Assembly: GCA_963693365.1 (NCBI GenBank) | Contig: CAVNZM010000011.1 | Span: forward strand, 3,472,001 to 3,536,000 | Length of the DNA: 64,000 bases | Direction of reading: 5' to 3' | Origin: Amoebidium appalachense | Taxonomy: Eukaryota > Ichthyosporea | Shown: in pieces, positions 28,001 through 39,115 of the stretch | How the letters are laid out: every line of letters starts with the position of its first letter | How positions within the stretch are numbered: the stretch's first letter is position 1 | Translations under genes and position numbers: made by a program | The notes under the pieces: model-generated | Database searches by the model: none | What the model was told of the DNA's origin: nothing | What the model saw: only the letters and a program-made list of their open reading frames with translations

Positions 28001-29243
28001 CTCCGTGGCCCAAGGTCTGCCTCTGCGCCACATCGACGTCAACACAGCATTCCTCAACGGCACCGTCAACGAGACCATCTACATTGAGCAGCCCCCTGGC
28101 TTCGTCAACCCCTCGGCCCCCCATGCTGTCGGCTTGCTCCACAAGGCGCTCTACGGCCTAAAACAGGCACCGCGCCAGTGGTATGAGGCCCTCCGTGACC
28201 ATCTCCTCGACCAAGGCTTCATTGTGAGTGCTGCTGACCCGTGCCTGTTCATCAAGAATGCCGGGACCCCAACATTTATTGCCCTTGCTGCCTACGTGGA
28301 TGACTTCACCGTGACGGCCGCCACTGATGCGCTCATCGACGATTTTTTCACCAAGCTGGATGCTCGTTTCTCTGCCAAGGACCTGGGTCGTCCTACCCTG
28401 CTCATCGGGCACACTCTTACCTGGCTGGAGGACGGGTCTCTGCGTCTGGGCCATCGTCAACACATCATCGACTTGGCTGCCCGTTTTCGTCTCACCCACA
28501 TGTCCGGCACCAAGACCCCCATCGTCCCGGGCCAGGCCAGTGAAAGCAACAAGACCCCAGCCTACAGCAAGAAGGAGGACTATGCCAGCCTGGTCGGTGC
28601 CCTGCTGTGGATTGCGCGTACCACCCGCCCCGACATTTCCCAGGCTCTGGGAGTCCTTACTCGACACATTCATGCGCCCACCGTCACCCACTGGACTATG
28701 GCTACCAGAGTTGTAAGCTACCTGCTGGCCACCATCGACCTGGGTATTGTCTACCGTCCCGGCCCCCCCAACCTTGTTGGCTACTCCGACTCCGACTACG
28801 CCGAGGACCGCGACACCCGGCGCTCCACCACGGGCTATGTCTTCTTCATAAACTCCTCCCCTGTGTCCTGGGTGTCTCGGCTCCAGTCCATCACCACCCA
28901 CAGCTCCACTGAGGCTGAATTTGTGGCCATGTCTGCTGCTACGAACGAGGCCCTATGGCTCAACTATGTGATGGACGACCTGGGCCTTAATCCTATCAAT
29001 GAGCCCACCCCGGTGCCCATCCATGGGGACAATGAGTCTGCCCGGGCCCTGCTGGACACCCTGGGGGTTAAGCCCAAGACCAAGCACATCGACGTCCGCT
29101 ACTGCTCCGTCAAGGAACATCACCTGCTGGGCAACATCACTGTGGTCCCGGTGGCTTCTGCTGACAACAAGGCCGACATGTTCACCAAGGCCCTGTCTGC
29201 CTCTTTCTTCACCAAGGCCGTGGGGATGCTCAACATGTGCTGA
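24945..29243 (+). CDS. Copia gag-pol polyprotein
   Basis: The 1432-residue polyprotein is in copia order: gag, protease, integrase, reverse transcriptase, RNase H. Gag starts with a coiled coil (1-45, encoded by the LTR) and has a zinc knuckle CHGCGKPGHIKSQC (about 266-279). Two similar C-x2-H-x6-H-x4-C-like motifs follow (SCVNHPLSTSHTTAMC, SCINHPASTTHTTAQC). The protease site is DSGATDH (about 376). Integrase shows WHYRLGHAG, CEPCALGK, HSDISGPF and FQSDGGGEY..QQNGTAER. Reverse transcriptase has the YVDDF catalytic motif, and RNase H ends with the typical HIDVRY and ADNKADMFTKAL. There is no stop or frameshift. An alternative start is the ATG inside the primer-binding site (codon 48). Confidence 0.95.
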   Translation: MSDNLQLQQLVQLLEQRLASQDAIISDLQKEQRALELASMNTMSNRVMGPSRNDSIKFKVDIPLFTGIDNDSGTDYHTWAETMYVQLSGAGLLHTIAPSTEHPATREQVDTARSYLWQALSIDVRCILGLTRTTTPAEIWSALSAHYLEQSEANQYDLIGLYMNSTPEPTDTATKYAMKLRGYVRRLADYGTQIGDAQVLTKLTNDLGKVPYYEMPVIAYKMTPKPTVMGLLQQLRAYETSHPRARVTTSSGPAAFTTRAPQPVICHGCGKPGHIKSQCPNGNGQHSNSGNNRASTYPKGSCVNHPLSTSHTTAMCKGGNRANGRKPKGGPLLPGSCINHPASTTHTTAQCKGGAAAPRAFLMSSNDCGTNKVLLDSGATDHVCPRPDVFINMRAAPYSTVQVADKGACAVLGVGDVFFSSTIDGVTAVHQLTDVLYVPSIPDTLISVFTATTNGVLPRFDTRGGVKLCYGDQILATGSAVGTKLYHMAVSLLRADTTPDAQTTTAPRILKVTADLNTWHYRLGHAGIDAVRSVIKSAGLSVGGGAKSPGVCEPCALGKAHRVAFSESTSQAPRVLAKVHSDISGPFPPAIGGAQYLATFHDEFTGHTTAVPLVKKSDTLAAYVTYHKAAVTQHGVPMQVFQSDGGGEYMGTAFGDYNREHGIRHQITTTGSPQQNGTAERLNRTLLDMVRALLQQSGLPVGFWAEAAVTAAFIRNMLPSRATGSQSSPALLWTGIPPDYSRLRVWGSPCYVHQQDTPKLAPRAVKGVFVGYPPNIKGYKVWIPAAHKMTVSRDVQFDEAAILHPLRDVPSDWSTAPAIHHFLESSDSSNQPANHIVRNDQQSDSSRLSANGTAPSDQLDIPILPEPAHRLPRTTRSGAVYNDQRRGPTANVAAATAPLAPQATAPASTPIKASTIVVPKTVRAALKSPQRLKWEEAAHRELKALEDNGTFTLVPRPEDGSTVIPVGWVFTVKQDNVGNVTAFKARLVARGNYQQPGQDYFVTESPVAALATIRLVLATSVAQGLPLRHIDVNTAFLNGTVNETIYIEQPPGFVNPSAPHAVGLLHKALYGLKQAPRQWYEALRDHLLDQGFIVSAADPCLFIKNAGTPTFIALAAYVDDFTVTAATDALIDDFFTKLDARFSAKDLGRPTLLIGHTLTWLEDGSLRLGHRQHIIDLAARFRLTHMSGTKTPIVPGQASESNKTPAYSKKEDYASLVGALLWIARTTRPDISQALGVLTRHIHAPTVTHWTMATRVVSYLLATIDLGIVYRPGPPNLVGYSDSDYAEDRDTRRSTTGYVFFINSSPVSWVSRLQSITTHSSTEAEFVAMSAATNEALWLNYVMDDLGLNPINEPTPVPIHGDNESARALLDTLGVKPKTKHIDVRYCSVKEHHLLGNITVVPVASADNKADMFTKALSASFFTKAVGMLNMC
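25081..25093 (+). other. Primer-binding site for a tRNA-iMet half molecule
   Basis: GGGTTATGGGCCC directly follows the 5' LTR. It is the exact complement of GGGCCCATAACCC, which is the anticodon stem-loop of eukaryotic initiator tRNA-Met as I know it. Drosophila copia is primed by an internally cleaved initiator tRNA in the same way. The site also lies inside the gag reading frame. Confidence 0.8.
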
Positions 29244-29429
29244 GCACCCGTCATCAACCAACTGCGCCCTCATACTTCAGGGGGGGGGAGAGAGTTGCAT
29301 CCGACTGTGCAACTACGTGTACCATACTAAAATTGAGTAGGGGAATCTTTATTGTCTGTATTTTGTGCACCTGAAGCACTCGAGCTCAGTTGCATTAATT
29401 CATACCACAATTATCCAATTGAGTAGGGG

Positions 29430-30194
29430 TGTTGGAGTACACTGGTACTCCCGGCTAGCAATGTCTGTTAGAGAAAGTTTCTGAGCAATTGAATAACTGT
29501 TTCAACACTCACTCGAGTGCATAGAGCTTTTGTTTACGGTCATATTCATATATGGTAGTTATATGTTTGAGCCAAAACTGTACCAATGACGAGCTTCACT
29601 AGCAACGTGCTAATTGTGCTCATTAATTAATATTCCCGGTTCAGATGATGTCATGTCTATATTTGCCACAGGATTCTATTCTTAGAGTGGTAGTGTGCTT
29701 TATTCCCGGATATTCTCAGAATATTTTTAGTTGTGTGAAGCAAGATTTACGTTTAACTGCAATTGGTGTGTTAAACACGTTTATTTGTGTGCTTTAGTGC
29801 AAGTTAACTAGCCACTCAACGTGCACAGTTAACTTTTATATCTTTAACGACTTGTTTTCATTGTGCTCTCTTTTCGGCCATGCTGTACATGGCCCACCAC
29901 CAGGGTGCACACGAGGCCACCATGAGGTGGCCAACGACTATATAAAGCAGTGCCTCCCATGTCACAAACATGGGAAGCAGAACGTTTGATTTACACTTTT
30001 CTACTGTCGTTTCCAGTGCACAAAACACATAGACTAGTTACCCATCATACACGACACTATGTCTGACAACTTACAGTTGCAGCAACTAGTCCAACTACTG
30101 GAGCAGAGGTTGGCCTCACAAGATGCAATCATTTCTGACTTACAGAAGGAACAACGTGCACTAGAACTAGCTTCTATGAACACAATGTCCAACA
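29430..30194 (+). repeat. 3' LTR of the copia element
   Basis: This is the same length as the 5' LTR and looks identical to it. It is preceded by the purine-rich GAGTAGGGG. Because the LTR carries the gag start, the 3' copy also presents a short ORF (30059-30262) that runs into the flanking minisatellite. From 29244 to 29429 lies the untranslated interior, including a poly-G run. Confidence 0.92.
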
Positions 30195-30403
30195 CTACCC
30201 GCCGCCACCACTACAACTACGTTTCCCCACCGCACCCACCACAAACCCTAAGTAAGATGTGAATGTGGGGCCTACCCGCCGCCACCACTACAACTACGTT
30301 TCCCCCACCGCACCCACCACAAACCCTAAGTAAGATGTGAATGTGGGGCCTACCCGCCGCCACCACTACAACTACGTTTCCCCCACCGCACCCACCACAA
30401 ACC
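30195..30403. repeat. 78-bp minisatellite, right of the copia insertion
   Basis: About two and a half units continue the array from 24315. The last unit changes from ACAAACCCTAAGTAAG to ACAAACCCTAGGCCAC exactly where the minus-strand demethylase gene ends. Confidence 0.85.
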
Positions 30404-30730
30404 CTAGGCCACATTCATTTTGGCTTCCTCCTCGAACTCCTTGATGTCAGCCTTGTACTTCTCTCTCAGCTTTTTCCACTGTGCAGGGGACACCTGTGGG
30501 TTGATAGTTGGGTGTAAGTGGTAGTCCAGCCAGGTGATTTGTTTATGCAAGGCTCAGACATCACTGTATGCCATTACCTCAAACACACCCACGCACCCAC
30601 CACTACACCACCATGGCACACACCCACAGAAAACGAACTCCTACGTGTGGACCAGGTCAAGAAAAACTCTGCAAGGACCCAAAAAACCGTTTTTACGAAC
30701 CCCTACATGTAATTGTGAATGCTAGGGCAT

Positions 30731-30800
<70 letters not shown>

Positions 30801-30814
30801 GTGTTTGTTTGTTT

Positions 30815-30851
<37 letters not shown>

Positions 30852-33800
30852 GGGGGGGGGGGGAGGGGGGGGGGGGGGGGTTACCTTGAAAACGTGTTTC
30901 CTGTCAGTGTAGCCACACGTGCATGCCGGGGGGGGCTTCTTGCCAGCGACCACAAGCCAGTTGACCGTGGCAAAATTTACCGCCTCGGCCAAGCTGCTAC
31001 CAGTAGCATACCCAAAGTGGTATGCCCCAGGCAATGTGTAGATGACCTCGCCGGCATGCTGAACCGTGTGCTGCACAGGAACACCCTTCTTCATCAAGTA
31101 ACGGGGGTGGATGAACACAGACTGTCCCACCCACATATTAGTCATATGAAAAACCGGGTGGTCGTTTTTGTAAGTGCTTTTTTGTTTTTTGTTCTTCACG
31201 TCATTCACGTCAGTGTCTACCACTCCCTCTCTCTCTCTCTTCTTGTAGTCCTCTGTTGTGTGTGTGGTCGTTTTTTTTTTTTTTTTTTTTTTTTGGGGGG
31301 GGGGGGGTGGTGAGGGATTACCTTATGCTGTGTGACTTTCTTGCAGATACCGGCCCCCGAAAGGCCAAGCCTCTTGTAGATATCCTCGAGGATAGACGTG
31401 ACCTGTCCATTGTACTCTGCACTGATTATATACCAGCTTTTGTCTCCGGGCCCACGGGTCATGATGTTGACACTTCCGAGCAGACCGTCTTCTGTGTGGG
31501 GCACAAACGGAGACCCCGTCGTGACACTGCAAGGAGGCATGTGATTGGGGTTAAAACAATAATTAGTTCCGACTTCGATGTGATCCAATACATTCCGAGA
31601 AGACCTGACCCATACACATACACCCAGGATGGTTCTGTGAACAAAAGGGGCATTCTGCAAACCTGCCTTTTTTCCCTTTGTTGTTTGTTGTTGTGTTTTT
31701 TTTTTTTGGGGGGGGGGGGAAGGGGTGGGGGGGCATACTTATAGAGCATCGGTGTTGAGATGCCCTCACAGTTCTGGAACTCTCTCGATACAATCGAGCC
31801 CAGCGTCTCCAAGCTGAACATGTAGTCGATTTCTTCCCTCACTACCTGTACACACACCACATTGCATCAACACAACATACACTCTCCGCACAAACACACG
31901 CACACACCCATGCCTACACAACATGCACTCTCTGCTGCACAAACACACGCACACACCCATGCCTACACAACATGCACCCTCTGCTGCACACACACGAATA
32001 CACCCATGCCTATACAACATGCACCCTCTGCTGCACACACACGAATACACCCATGCCTACACAACATGCACCCTCTGCTGCACACACACGAATACACCCA
32101 TGCCTACACAACATGCACCCTCTGCTGCACACACACGAATACACCCATGCCTATACAACATGCACCCTCTGCTGCACACACACGAATACACCCATGCCTA
32201 CACAACATGCACCCTCTGCTGCACACACACGAATACACCCATGCCTACAGAATTCACCCATGCCTTCACAACATGCACCCTCTGCTGCACACACACGAAT
32301 ACACCCATGCCTACAGAATACACCCATTCCTTCACAACATGCACCCTCTGCTGCACACACACGAATACACCCATGCCTACAGAATACACCCATGCCTTCA
32401 CAACATGCACCCTCTGCTGCACACACACGAATACACCCATGCCTACACAACATGCACCCTCTGCTGCACACACACGAATACACCCATGCCTACAGAATAC
32501 ACCCATGCCTTCACAACATGCACCCTCTGCTGCACACACACGAATACACCCATGCCTACAGAATACACCCATGCCTTCACAACATGCACCCTCTGCTGCA
32601 CACACACGAATACACCCATGCCTACAGAATACACCCATGCCTTCACAACATGCACCCTCTGCTGCACACACACGAATACACCCATGCCTACAGAATACAC
32701 CCATGCCTTCACAACATGCACCCTCTGCTGCACACACACGAATACACCCATGCCTACAGAATACACCCATGCCTTCACAACATGCACCCTCTGCTGCACA
32801 CACACGAATACACCCATGCCTACACAACATGCACCCTCTGCTGCACACACACGAATACACCCATGCCTACAGAATACACCCATGCCTTCACAACATGCAC
32901 CCTCTGCTGCACACACACGAATACACCCATGCCTACAGAATACACCCATGCCTTCACAACATGCACCCTCTGCTGCACACACACGAATACACCCATGCCT
33001 ACAGAATACACCCATGCCTTCACAACATGCACCCTCTGCTGCACACACACGAATACACCCATGCCTACAGAATACACCCATGCCTTCACAACATGCACCC
33101 TCTGCTGCACACACACGAATACACCCATGCCTACACAACATGCACCCTCTGCTGCACACACACGAATACACCCATGCCTACAGAATACACCCATGCCTTC
33201 ACAACATGCACCCTCTGCTGCACACACACGAATACACCCATGCCTACAGAATACACCCATGCCTTCACAACATGCACCCTCTGCTGCACACACACGAATA
33301 CACCCATGCCTACACAACATACACCCTCTGCTGCACACACACGAATACACCCATGCCTACAGAATACACCCATGCCTTCACAACATGCACGTTGCTGCAC
33401 ACACACGAATACACCCATGCCTACACAACATGCACCCTCTGCTGCACACACACGAATACACCCATGCCTTCACAACATGCACCCTCTGCTGCACACACGA
33501 ATACACCCATGCCTACACAACATGCACCCTCTGCTGCACACACACGAATACACCCATGCCTACACAACATGCACCCTCTGCTGCACACACACGAATACAC
33601 CCATGCCTTCACAACATGCACCCTCTGCTGCACACACACGAATACACCCATGCCTACACAACATGCACCCTCTGCTGCACACACACGAATACACCCATGC
33701 CTACACAACATGCACCCTCTGCTGCACACACACGAATACACCCATGCCTTCACAACATGCACCCTCTGCTGCACACACACGAATACACCCATGCCTACAC

Positions 33801-36683
33801 AACATGCACCCTCTGCTGCACACACACGAATACACCCATGCCTACACAACATGCACCCTCTGCTGCACACACACGAATACACCCATGCCTTCACAACATG
33901 CACCCTCTGCTGCACACACACGAATACACCCATGCCTTCACAACATGCACCCTCTGCTGCACACACACGAATACACCCATGCCTACACAACATGCACCCT
34001 CTGCTGCACACACACGAATACACCCATGCCTACACAACATGCACCCTCAGCTGCACACACACGAATACACCCATGCCTACACAACATGCACCCTCTGCTG
34101 CACACACACGAATACACCCATGCCTTCACAACATGCACCCTCTGCTGCACACACACGAATACACCCATGCCTTCACAACATGCACCCTCTGCTGCACACA
34201 CACGAATACACCCATGCCTACACAACATGCACCCTCAGCTGCACACACACGAATACACCCATGCCTACACAACATGCACCCTCTGCTGCACACACACGAA
34301 TACACCCATGCCTTCACAACATGCACCCTCTGCTGCACACACACGAATACACCCATGCCTACACAACATGCACCCTCAGCTGCACACACACGAATACACC
34401 CATGCCTACACAACATGCACCCTCTGCACAAACACACGCACATACACACACATGACACACACGTACCTCACTGGGCGTATGGGTGTTTTTAAGAGGTGTC
34501 AGATCCGTTCCGTAAAAGAACATTTTACTGTAAGTTTCCGGTAAGCAGTCCAATTGCCCCCAGAACTCCTCCTCATCCAACGGGTCCCCCTGCTCAATCG
34601 TGTTAGCTCCTGTTCACGGTAACCATACCCTAATGGTTGCAAATACGCACCTCTGGAATTTGCTCTTTGATGTCGTCCCTATAAACGAGGAAGACATCCT
34701 TGATGGCGGTAGCCTCCAGACAGATCTTGGTGTAGGATTTTCTCACTGGTGTGGCCCAAGCAGCCTCTTTCAGCCCCTGCACTACCGGTTCGGGAAGCAT
34801 GAACTTGACGGCACCAGCTGCCCGAACCTCGTGTCGTTTTTCCATTACCCTAACTATCGTCTCAAATGAGAGCTTTTCTAACTGCAGTTGGCTGAGATGT
34901 TTCACGGGTACCTCGGTGAACCCCACCGACTCCCCTGTCTCCGCCCCCTGCTGTTGCCCCCTATCCGCCTCCTCCGCTTCTTGCTCTGTGTGTGTGTGTG
35001 TGTGTGTGCCATGCGTGTGTGCACGTGTGTGCCGGGTGTGTGTGCATGTTTGTGCCGGGTGTGCGTGTGCGTGTGTGTCGGGGTGGGGGGTAGGATTAGC
35101 CAAGGTGGATGCACGTGTGCAGGTGTGTGCTCTCTCTCTCTCTCTGTGTATGTGTGTGGTGGTGGTGGTGGTTGGGTGTGTGTGGCGGGGACTAGTCGAG
35201 GTGCCCAGGTGCATGCATGCGTGCAGACGTGTAATGGCTTGTGTGTTGGGGGGGTGGGGGGGGGGGGGGGGGGGGATAGCCTGGCAGGTGCATGTGTGCG
35301 TGCAGACGTATGATCCCTTCCGTGTGTGTGCGGGGAGAGGGGGGATAGCCCAGGTGCATGCATGCGTGCAGACGTGTGATCCCTTCCGTGTGTGTGCGGG
35401 GAGAGGGGGGATAGCCCAGGTGCATGCATGCGTGCAGACGTGTGATCCCTTCCGTGTGTGTGCGGGGAGAGGGGGGATAGCCCAAGTGCATGCATGCGTG
35501 CAGACGTGTGATCCCTTCCGTGTGTGTGCGGGGAGAGGGGGGATAGCCCAGGTGCATGCATGCGTGCAGACGTGTAATGGCTTGTGTGTTGGGGGGGGGG
35601 GGGGGGGGGGGGGGGAGCGGGGGGATAGCCCAGGTGCATGCGTGCGTGCAGACGTGTGATCCCTTCCGTGTGTGTGCGGGGAGAGGGGGGATAGCCCAGG
35701 TGCATGCATGCGTGCAGACGTGTAATGGCTTGTGTGTTGGGGGGGGGGGGGGGGGGGGGGTTACCCGGCCTGAAATCCCAAGGAGATGTGTTGCGGGTGT
35801 GGCGGTAGCCCTCTGCCCCCTCTGCCCCTCCCTCTCCTCCCCCATCCCCACCCTCTCCCTCTCCCTCCCCCTCCCCCTCTCCCCCCTCCCCACCCCCACC
35901 CTCTCCCTCTCCCTCCCCCTCCCCCTCTCCCCCCTCCCCACGCCCACCCTCTCCCTCTCCCTCCCCCTCCCCCTCTCCCCCCTCCCCACCCCCACCCTCT
36001 CCCTCTCCCTCCCCCTCTCCCTCCCCCTCTCCCCCCTCCCCACCCCCTCCCTCTCCCCCCTCCACTCTTGCCCGCTTTCTCGGTCGGTCACTCGTCGGTG
36101 CAGGTAGCTTGAAAGCGGGGCTGCCTGGGGGGCTACGTGCAGCCCCATCCCACCACACTTTCCATCCGTGCTTTTTGAAGATGCGACAAATCTGGAACTC
36201 CCCCGGCAAAGTACCCACCACGGCAGGTATGCGACTGTAGTCCTTACTGCCAGGATACAGAGAAATGCGACCGAGCTTCACCGCCCAACCCTCACTCGAA
36301 AACGGATGATAGCTGTGAAGATCATAGATCTTCCATCGAGGACCACCAAATCTGAGAATCCAGGCTACAACTTCCGGGATGCCCATGTCGTTTTCGAATT
36401 CGTGTAGGTTGTAGTTCTTCCTGCAACTAGGACGTCCGTCGTCCAGTTCAATCAAAAAAACATAAACATGTTCTGAACCCGTTGGCATCACCAAATATAT
36501 GATCGGTGCGAGTTTTTTTTTTTGAGGATGACGATAAATACTCTGACGTGTGAGTAGCCTTTTACCGGTAAATATAACTGACGGATCAACGTCGTTCGAA
36601 AGCCTAAATGTGGGTGGGTCGAGTGGTATGCTGCTCGGGAATGCACGAGTGATGAGCGCCAGAATATTGCCGTTAACAGCCAT
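30404..36683 (-). CDS. JmjN/JmjC-domain histone lysine demethylase, KDM4-like, seven exons
   Basis: Proposed exons on the minus strand: 36683-35765, 34985-34651, 34589-34467, 31845-31739, 31634-31322, about 31250 or 31193 to 30885, and 30493-30404. All junctions are GT-AG and in phase; about 730-750 residues result. Exon 2 has a JmjN match (FETIVRVMEKRHEVRAAGAV). Exon 3 has FWGQL..KMFFYGTDL. Exons 4 and 5 carry GISTPMLY, the iron ligands HTED and the 2-oxoglutarate contacts N and K in VNIM..DKSWY. Exon 6 has LPGAYHFGYA (third ligand His), EAVNFATVNW and the zinc-binding CTC. The family demethylates histone lysines, using Fe(II) and 2-oxoglutarate, in the nucleus. The first exon encodes a 190-residue unrecognised region and a Gly/Glu repeat (about 35830-36060). 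The exact exon 6 start is uncertain. Introns 1 and 3 are mostly minisatellite. Confidence 0.85.
31900..34440. repeat. 2.5-kb minisatellite inside demethylase intron 3
   Basis: The 47-bp unit contains ACACGAATACACCCATGCCT and ACACAACATGCACCCTCTGC. A 24-bp insert (AGAATACACCCATGCCTTCA) makes a longer variant, and the two alternate in runs, giving a higher-order pattern. About 45-50 units are present. The three open frames across it arise from the repeat and are not genes. Confidence 0.9.
35270..35760. repeat. About 60-bp minisatellite with poly-G tracts in demethylase intron 1
   Basis: Units contain GATAGCCCAGGTGCATGCAT, GCGTGCAGACGTGTGATCCC and TGTGCGGGGAGAGGGG. Some units end in long G runs next to TAATGGCTTGTGTGTT. 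The minus-strand intron therefore starts GTAA followed directly by about 25 C. Confidence 0.85.
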
Positions 36684-36798
36684 GTTGCTGTGTGTGTTTT
36701 TGTGATGTGTGTAATTGTGAGCACCCTCTGCCTGTAAGACTGTCTGTGAGAGCGCTCTGTCTGTGTGCTTGTGCCACCGTGTTGTAGCGCTCGTGCTT

Positions 36799-36945
<147 letters not shown>

Positions 36946-37239
36946 AATCGTTCCTAGGAAAGCTCGTGCATGCGCGCGCTATGTTTTTTGTGTCCAGTCT
37001 AACAATGTTTGTGTTTAGCAGAACTCGTTTGTGTGTGTGCTCTGTTTTCGTATCCCAAACAATCTACGATTGTGTGCATAAGCCTAAAATGTGCCTCGCA
37101 CAGGGAAACATGAAGGAAATTCTATGTATCTGTATTGGCTAAAAAAGGGGACAACTGATAGCGCGGTGTGCACAGGTTATTATAACAAGTTTCTTTGTTG
37201 TTTTCGTTCTGTTTTTGGCAATCTAGCCTATTTGTAATT

Positions 37240-37515
37240 ACAATGGAAACATGTACAACAGCAGCGCCGGGCGAAAGTGACACGAACTGGTGTGGTGCGC
37301 TTGATTATGTTTGAAACATGCACAACAGCAGCGCTGGGCGAAAGTGACACGAACTGATGTGGTGCGCCTGATTACGTTTGAAACATGCACAACAGCAGCG
37401 CTGGGCGAAAGTGACACGAATTGGTGTGGCGCGCTTGGTTATGTTTGAAACATGTACAACAGCAGCGCCGGGCGAAAGTAACACGAACTGGTGTGGTGCG
37501 CTTGGTTATATTTGT
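37240..37515. repeat. About 65-bp tandem repeats, four units
   Basis: Each unit has GAAACATGCACAACAGCAGC, then GGGCGAAAGTGACACGAACT and a TGATTATGTTT end. From 37516 to 38442 the sequence is AT-rich, with scattered CCAAT/ATTGG motifs and two diverged copies of a stretch beginning CGCTTGGGATTTTGGTTGGA (about 37865 and 38205). I see no convincing gene there. Confidence 0.7.
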
Positions 37516-38442
37516 TCGTTCGGGAATCAAGATGGACTCTTGTAATTTCTCCGTTGTATATAGAGCGCAAAGAGAGTGTTGAACATATATTCTCATTTCG
37601 CAAAGCTTGAAGCAAGCAAGAAAATCACGTTTTTGATGACTGGCCAATTAATGTTTTGTTCAGTTTGGCCAATGGAATCACTGATTGGCGCGTACGTGAT
37701 AATAAGCTAATCAGTGAGATCGGCTAATAATAGTTTGGGTAGCAAGGCCAGCCTGCCCAACCAAGACCCTTTTGCGAGTAACAATTGTGATTTATTCTAA
37801 TAGGCAATAAATATTAAAAAAGCATAATTTATTTATGTTTATTTATACTTTACGCGGACACAGACATTTGCTTGGAATTTTGTTTGGAAAGGGTCCTGTG
37901 AATCTGGTCTTCGAAAAGCGTTGCAGCCTTGAGTCACGGTGTATTGACCAACTAGATTGTACCAATGCCGATAAGCGCTTGCCTAGAGTACCAGTGCCCG
38001 ATCACGTTGACCCAACCATTATTCACCAATCACCGATTGGTTTTGTTGGCTGGCGCATTTACGTGATGACTGGCCAATGAAATTACTTAGTGACTGATAG
38101 CAGCACCGACCCTGGAGCGTTTTGACTGAGCAAGGAATAAGGGAAATCCTAAAAGAGGGTTGTATGTTTTATGACATATAAGGTTCTATAAATAAACAAC
38201 CATGCGCTTGGGATTTTGGTTGGAAAGCGTTTTGTATTTGCCCAATTTGAATCCGATGCTTCGATTTCGGTCAATCAGAATACCCTGAGCATCAGCGCCG
38301 CGAATCACGTGGGGCAAGAACGAACCCCTATGCACCAATCAAACGCTTGCACGTAAAAAGGTCCGCGAATAAGATGTTGTGAAAGCGTATATCCTTCGAT
38401 GTTTTAAACTAGCGCTCGTTTTGTCCTGTATATTATATTTTT

Positions 38443-38530
38443 CTATGAAAACTACTCCGGGACGTGTGTTGCCTCTAGGGGGACATCCCCTTGGACGAAA
38501 GTGAACCTGCAATGGTTGTAAACCACGGCA
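38443..38530 (-). repeat. Repeat B, outer copy
   Basis: The 88-bp copy starts CTATGAAAACTACTCCGGGA and ends GTAAACCACGGCA. It marks the end of the element on this side and matches the inner copy at 39000-39087. Confidence 0.85.
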
Positions 38531-38662
38531 AGCCCCCAGTCATCAATTTATTGATCCGTGAGGTCCTTGTGCCCAAAAAACGGGGGAAGTCTTCGCCCCG
38601 TGAAAAAACAGCACGTATGTGGGGATCAATGGGGGTTGAGTGTAGGGTGTAGGTGGGTGGGT

Positions 38663-38999
38663 GAAAAAGAAAATATAGCTGTAAAGCTGTAGGTGCTAAA
38701 CACAGAGGATGTGTTGTTGCTTGCTGATCTGCTAAAAACTGTCGTGCTTATATACCTAAGGCTGCCGAACTGAGCCAATCAAAACCGATCTAGTGTTATG
38801 TGAAATCTTATCCTGAGCCAATCAAACTCGGTCTAGTGATCTGTGGAATCTGATGCTTTGATCGGCTAATAGGTGCCCGTATGCGGGCAGCCGAACGCGA
38901 ACTGCTAAAACATGAAACGAAGCCTGTTGATATCGGACACCCATCCTACGTGTTTACCCAGAAAAATATTTATGTCAATAATTTCCACAAATAAAACCT
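38663..38999 (-). repeat. Repeat A, inner copy
   Basis: The 337-bp copy starts GAAAAAGAAAATATAGCTGT and ends ACAAATAAAACCT. It is directly joined to the inner B repeat, the diagnostic B-A junction. Confidence 0.85.
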
Positions 39000-39087
39000 C
39001 TATGAAAACTACTCCGGGACGTGTGTTGCCTCTAGGGGGACATCCCCTTGGACGAAAGTGAACCTGCAATGGTTGTAAACCACGGCA
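39000..39087 (-). repeat. Repeat B, inner copy
   Basis: This 88-bp copy lies between the recombinase ORF and the inner A repeat. Its outer twin is at 38443-38530. Confidence 0.85.
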
Positions 39088-39115
39088 CGAGAGCAGTATG
39101 CTTGCTCCAAAGGTT

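Larger units (their letters stand above)
24316..30194 (+). mobile_element. Complete Ty1/copia LTR retrotransposon
   Basis: The element is 5.9 kb with two 765-bp LTRs that look identical by eye. The termini are TGTTGG and CCAACA, and a 5-bp target duplication CTACC flanks it (24311-24315 and 30195-30199). It has one uninterrupted gag-pol ORF. Identical LTRs and an intact ORF indicate a recent, possibly still active, insertion. It is inserted in the 78-bp minisatellite. Confidence 0.95.

Noticed and set aside
31862-34544. Three overlapping ORFs of over 820 residues made of HTHEYTHAYTT-like repeats
   Set aside because: All frames of the 47-bp minisatellite are open because the unit lacks stops. 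The array lies inside an intron of the minus-strand demethylase gene.
36488-36724. Alternative minus-strand frame over the first demethylase exon
   Set aside because: It is a shadow frame. The main frame is longer and splices in phase to the JmjN exon.
37835-38080. 81-residue ORF MFIYTLRGHRHLL..
   Set aside because: It lies in an AT-rich stretch with diverged duplicates that do not preserve the frame, and has no recognisable domain.
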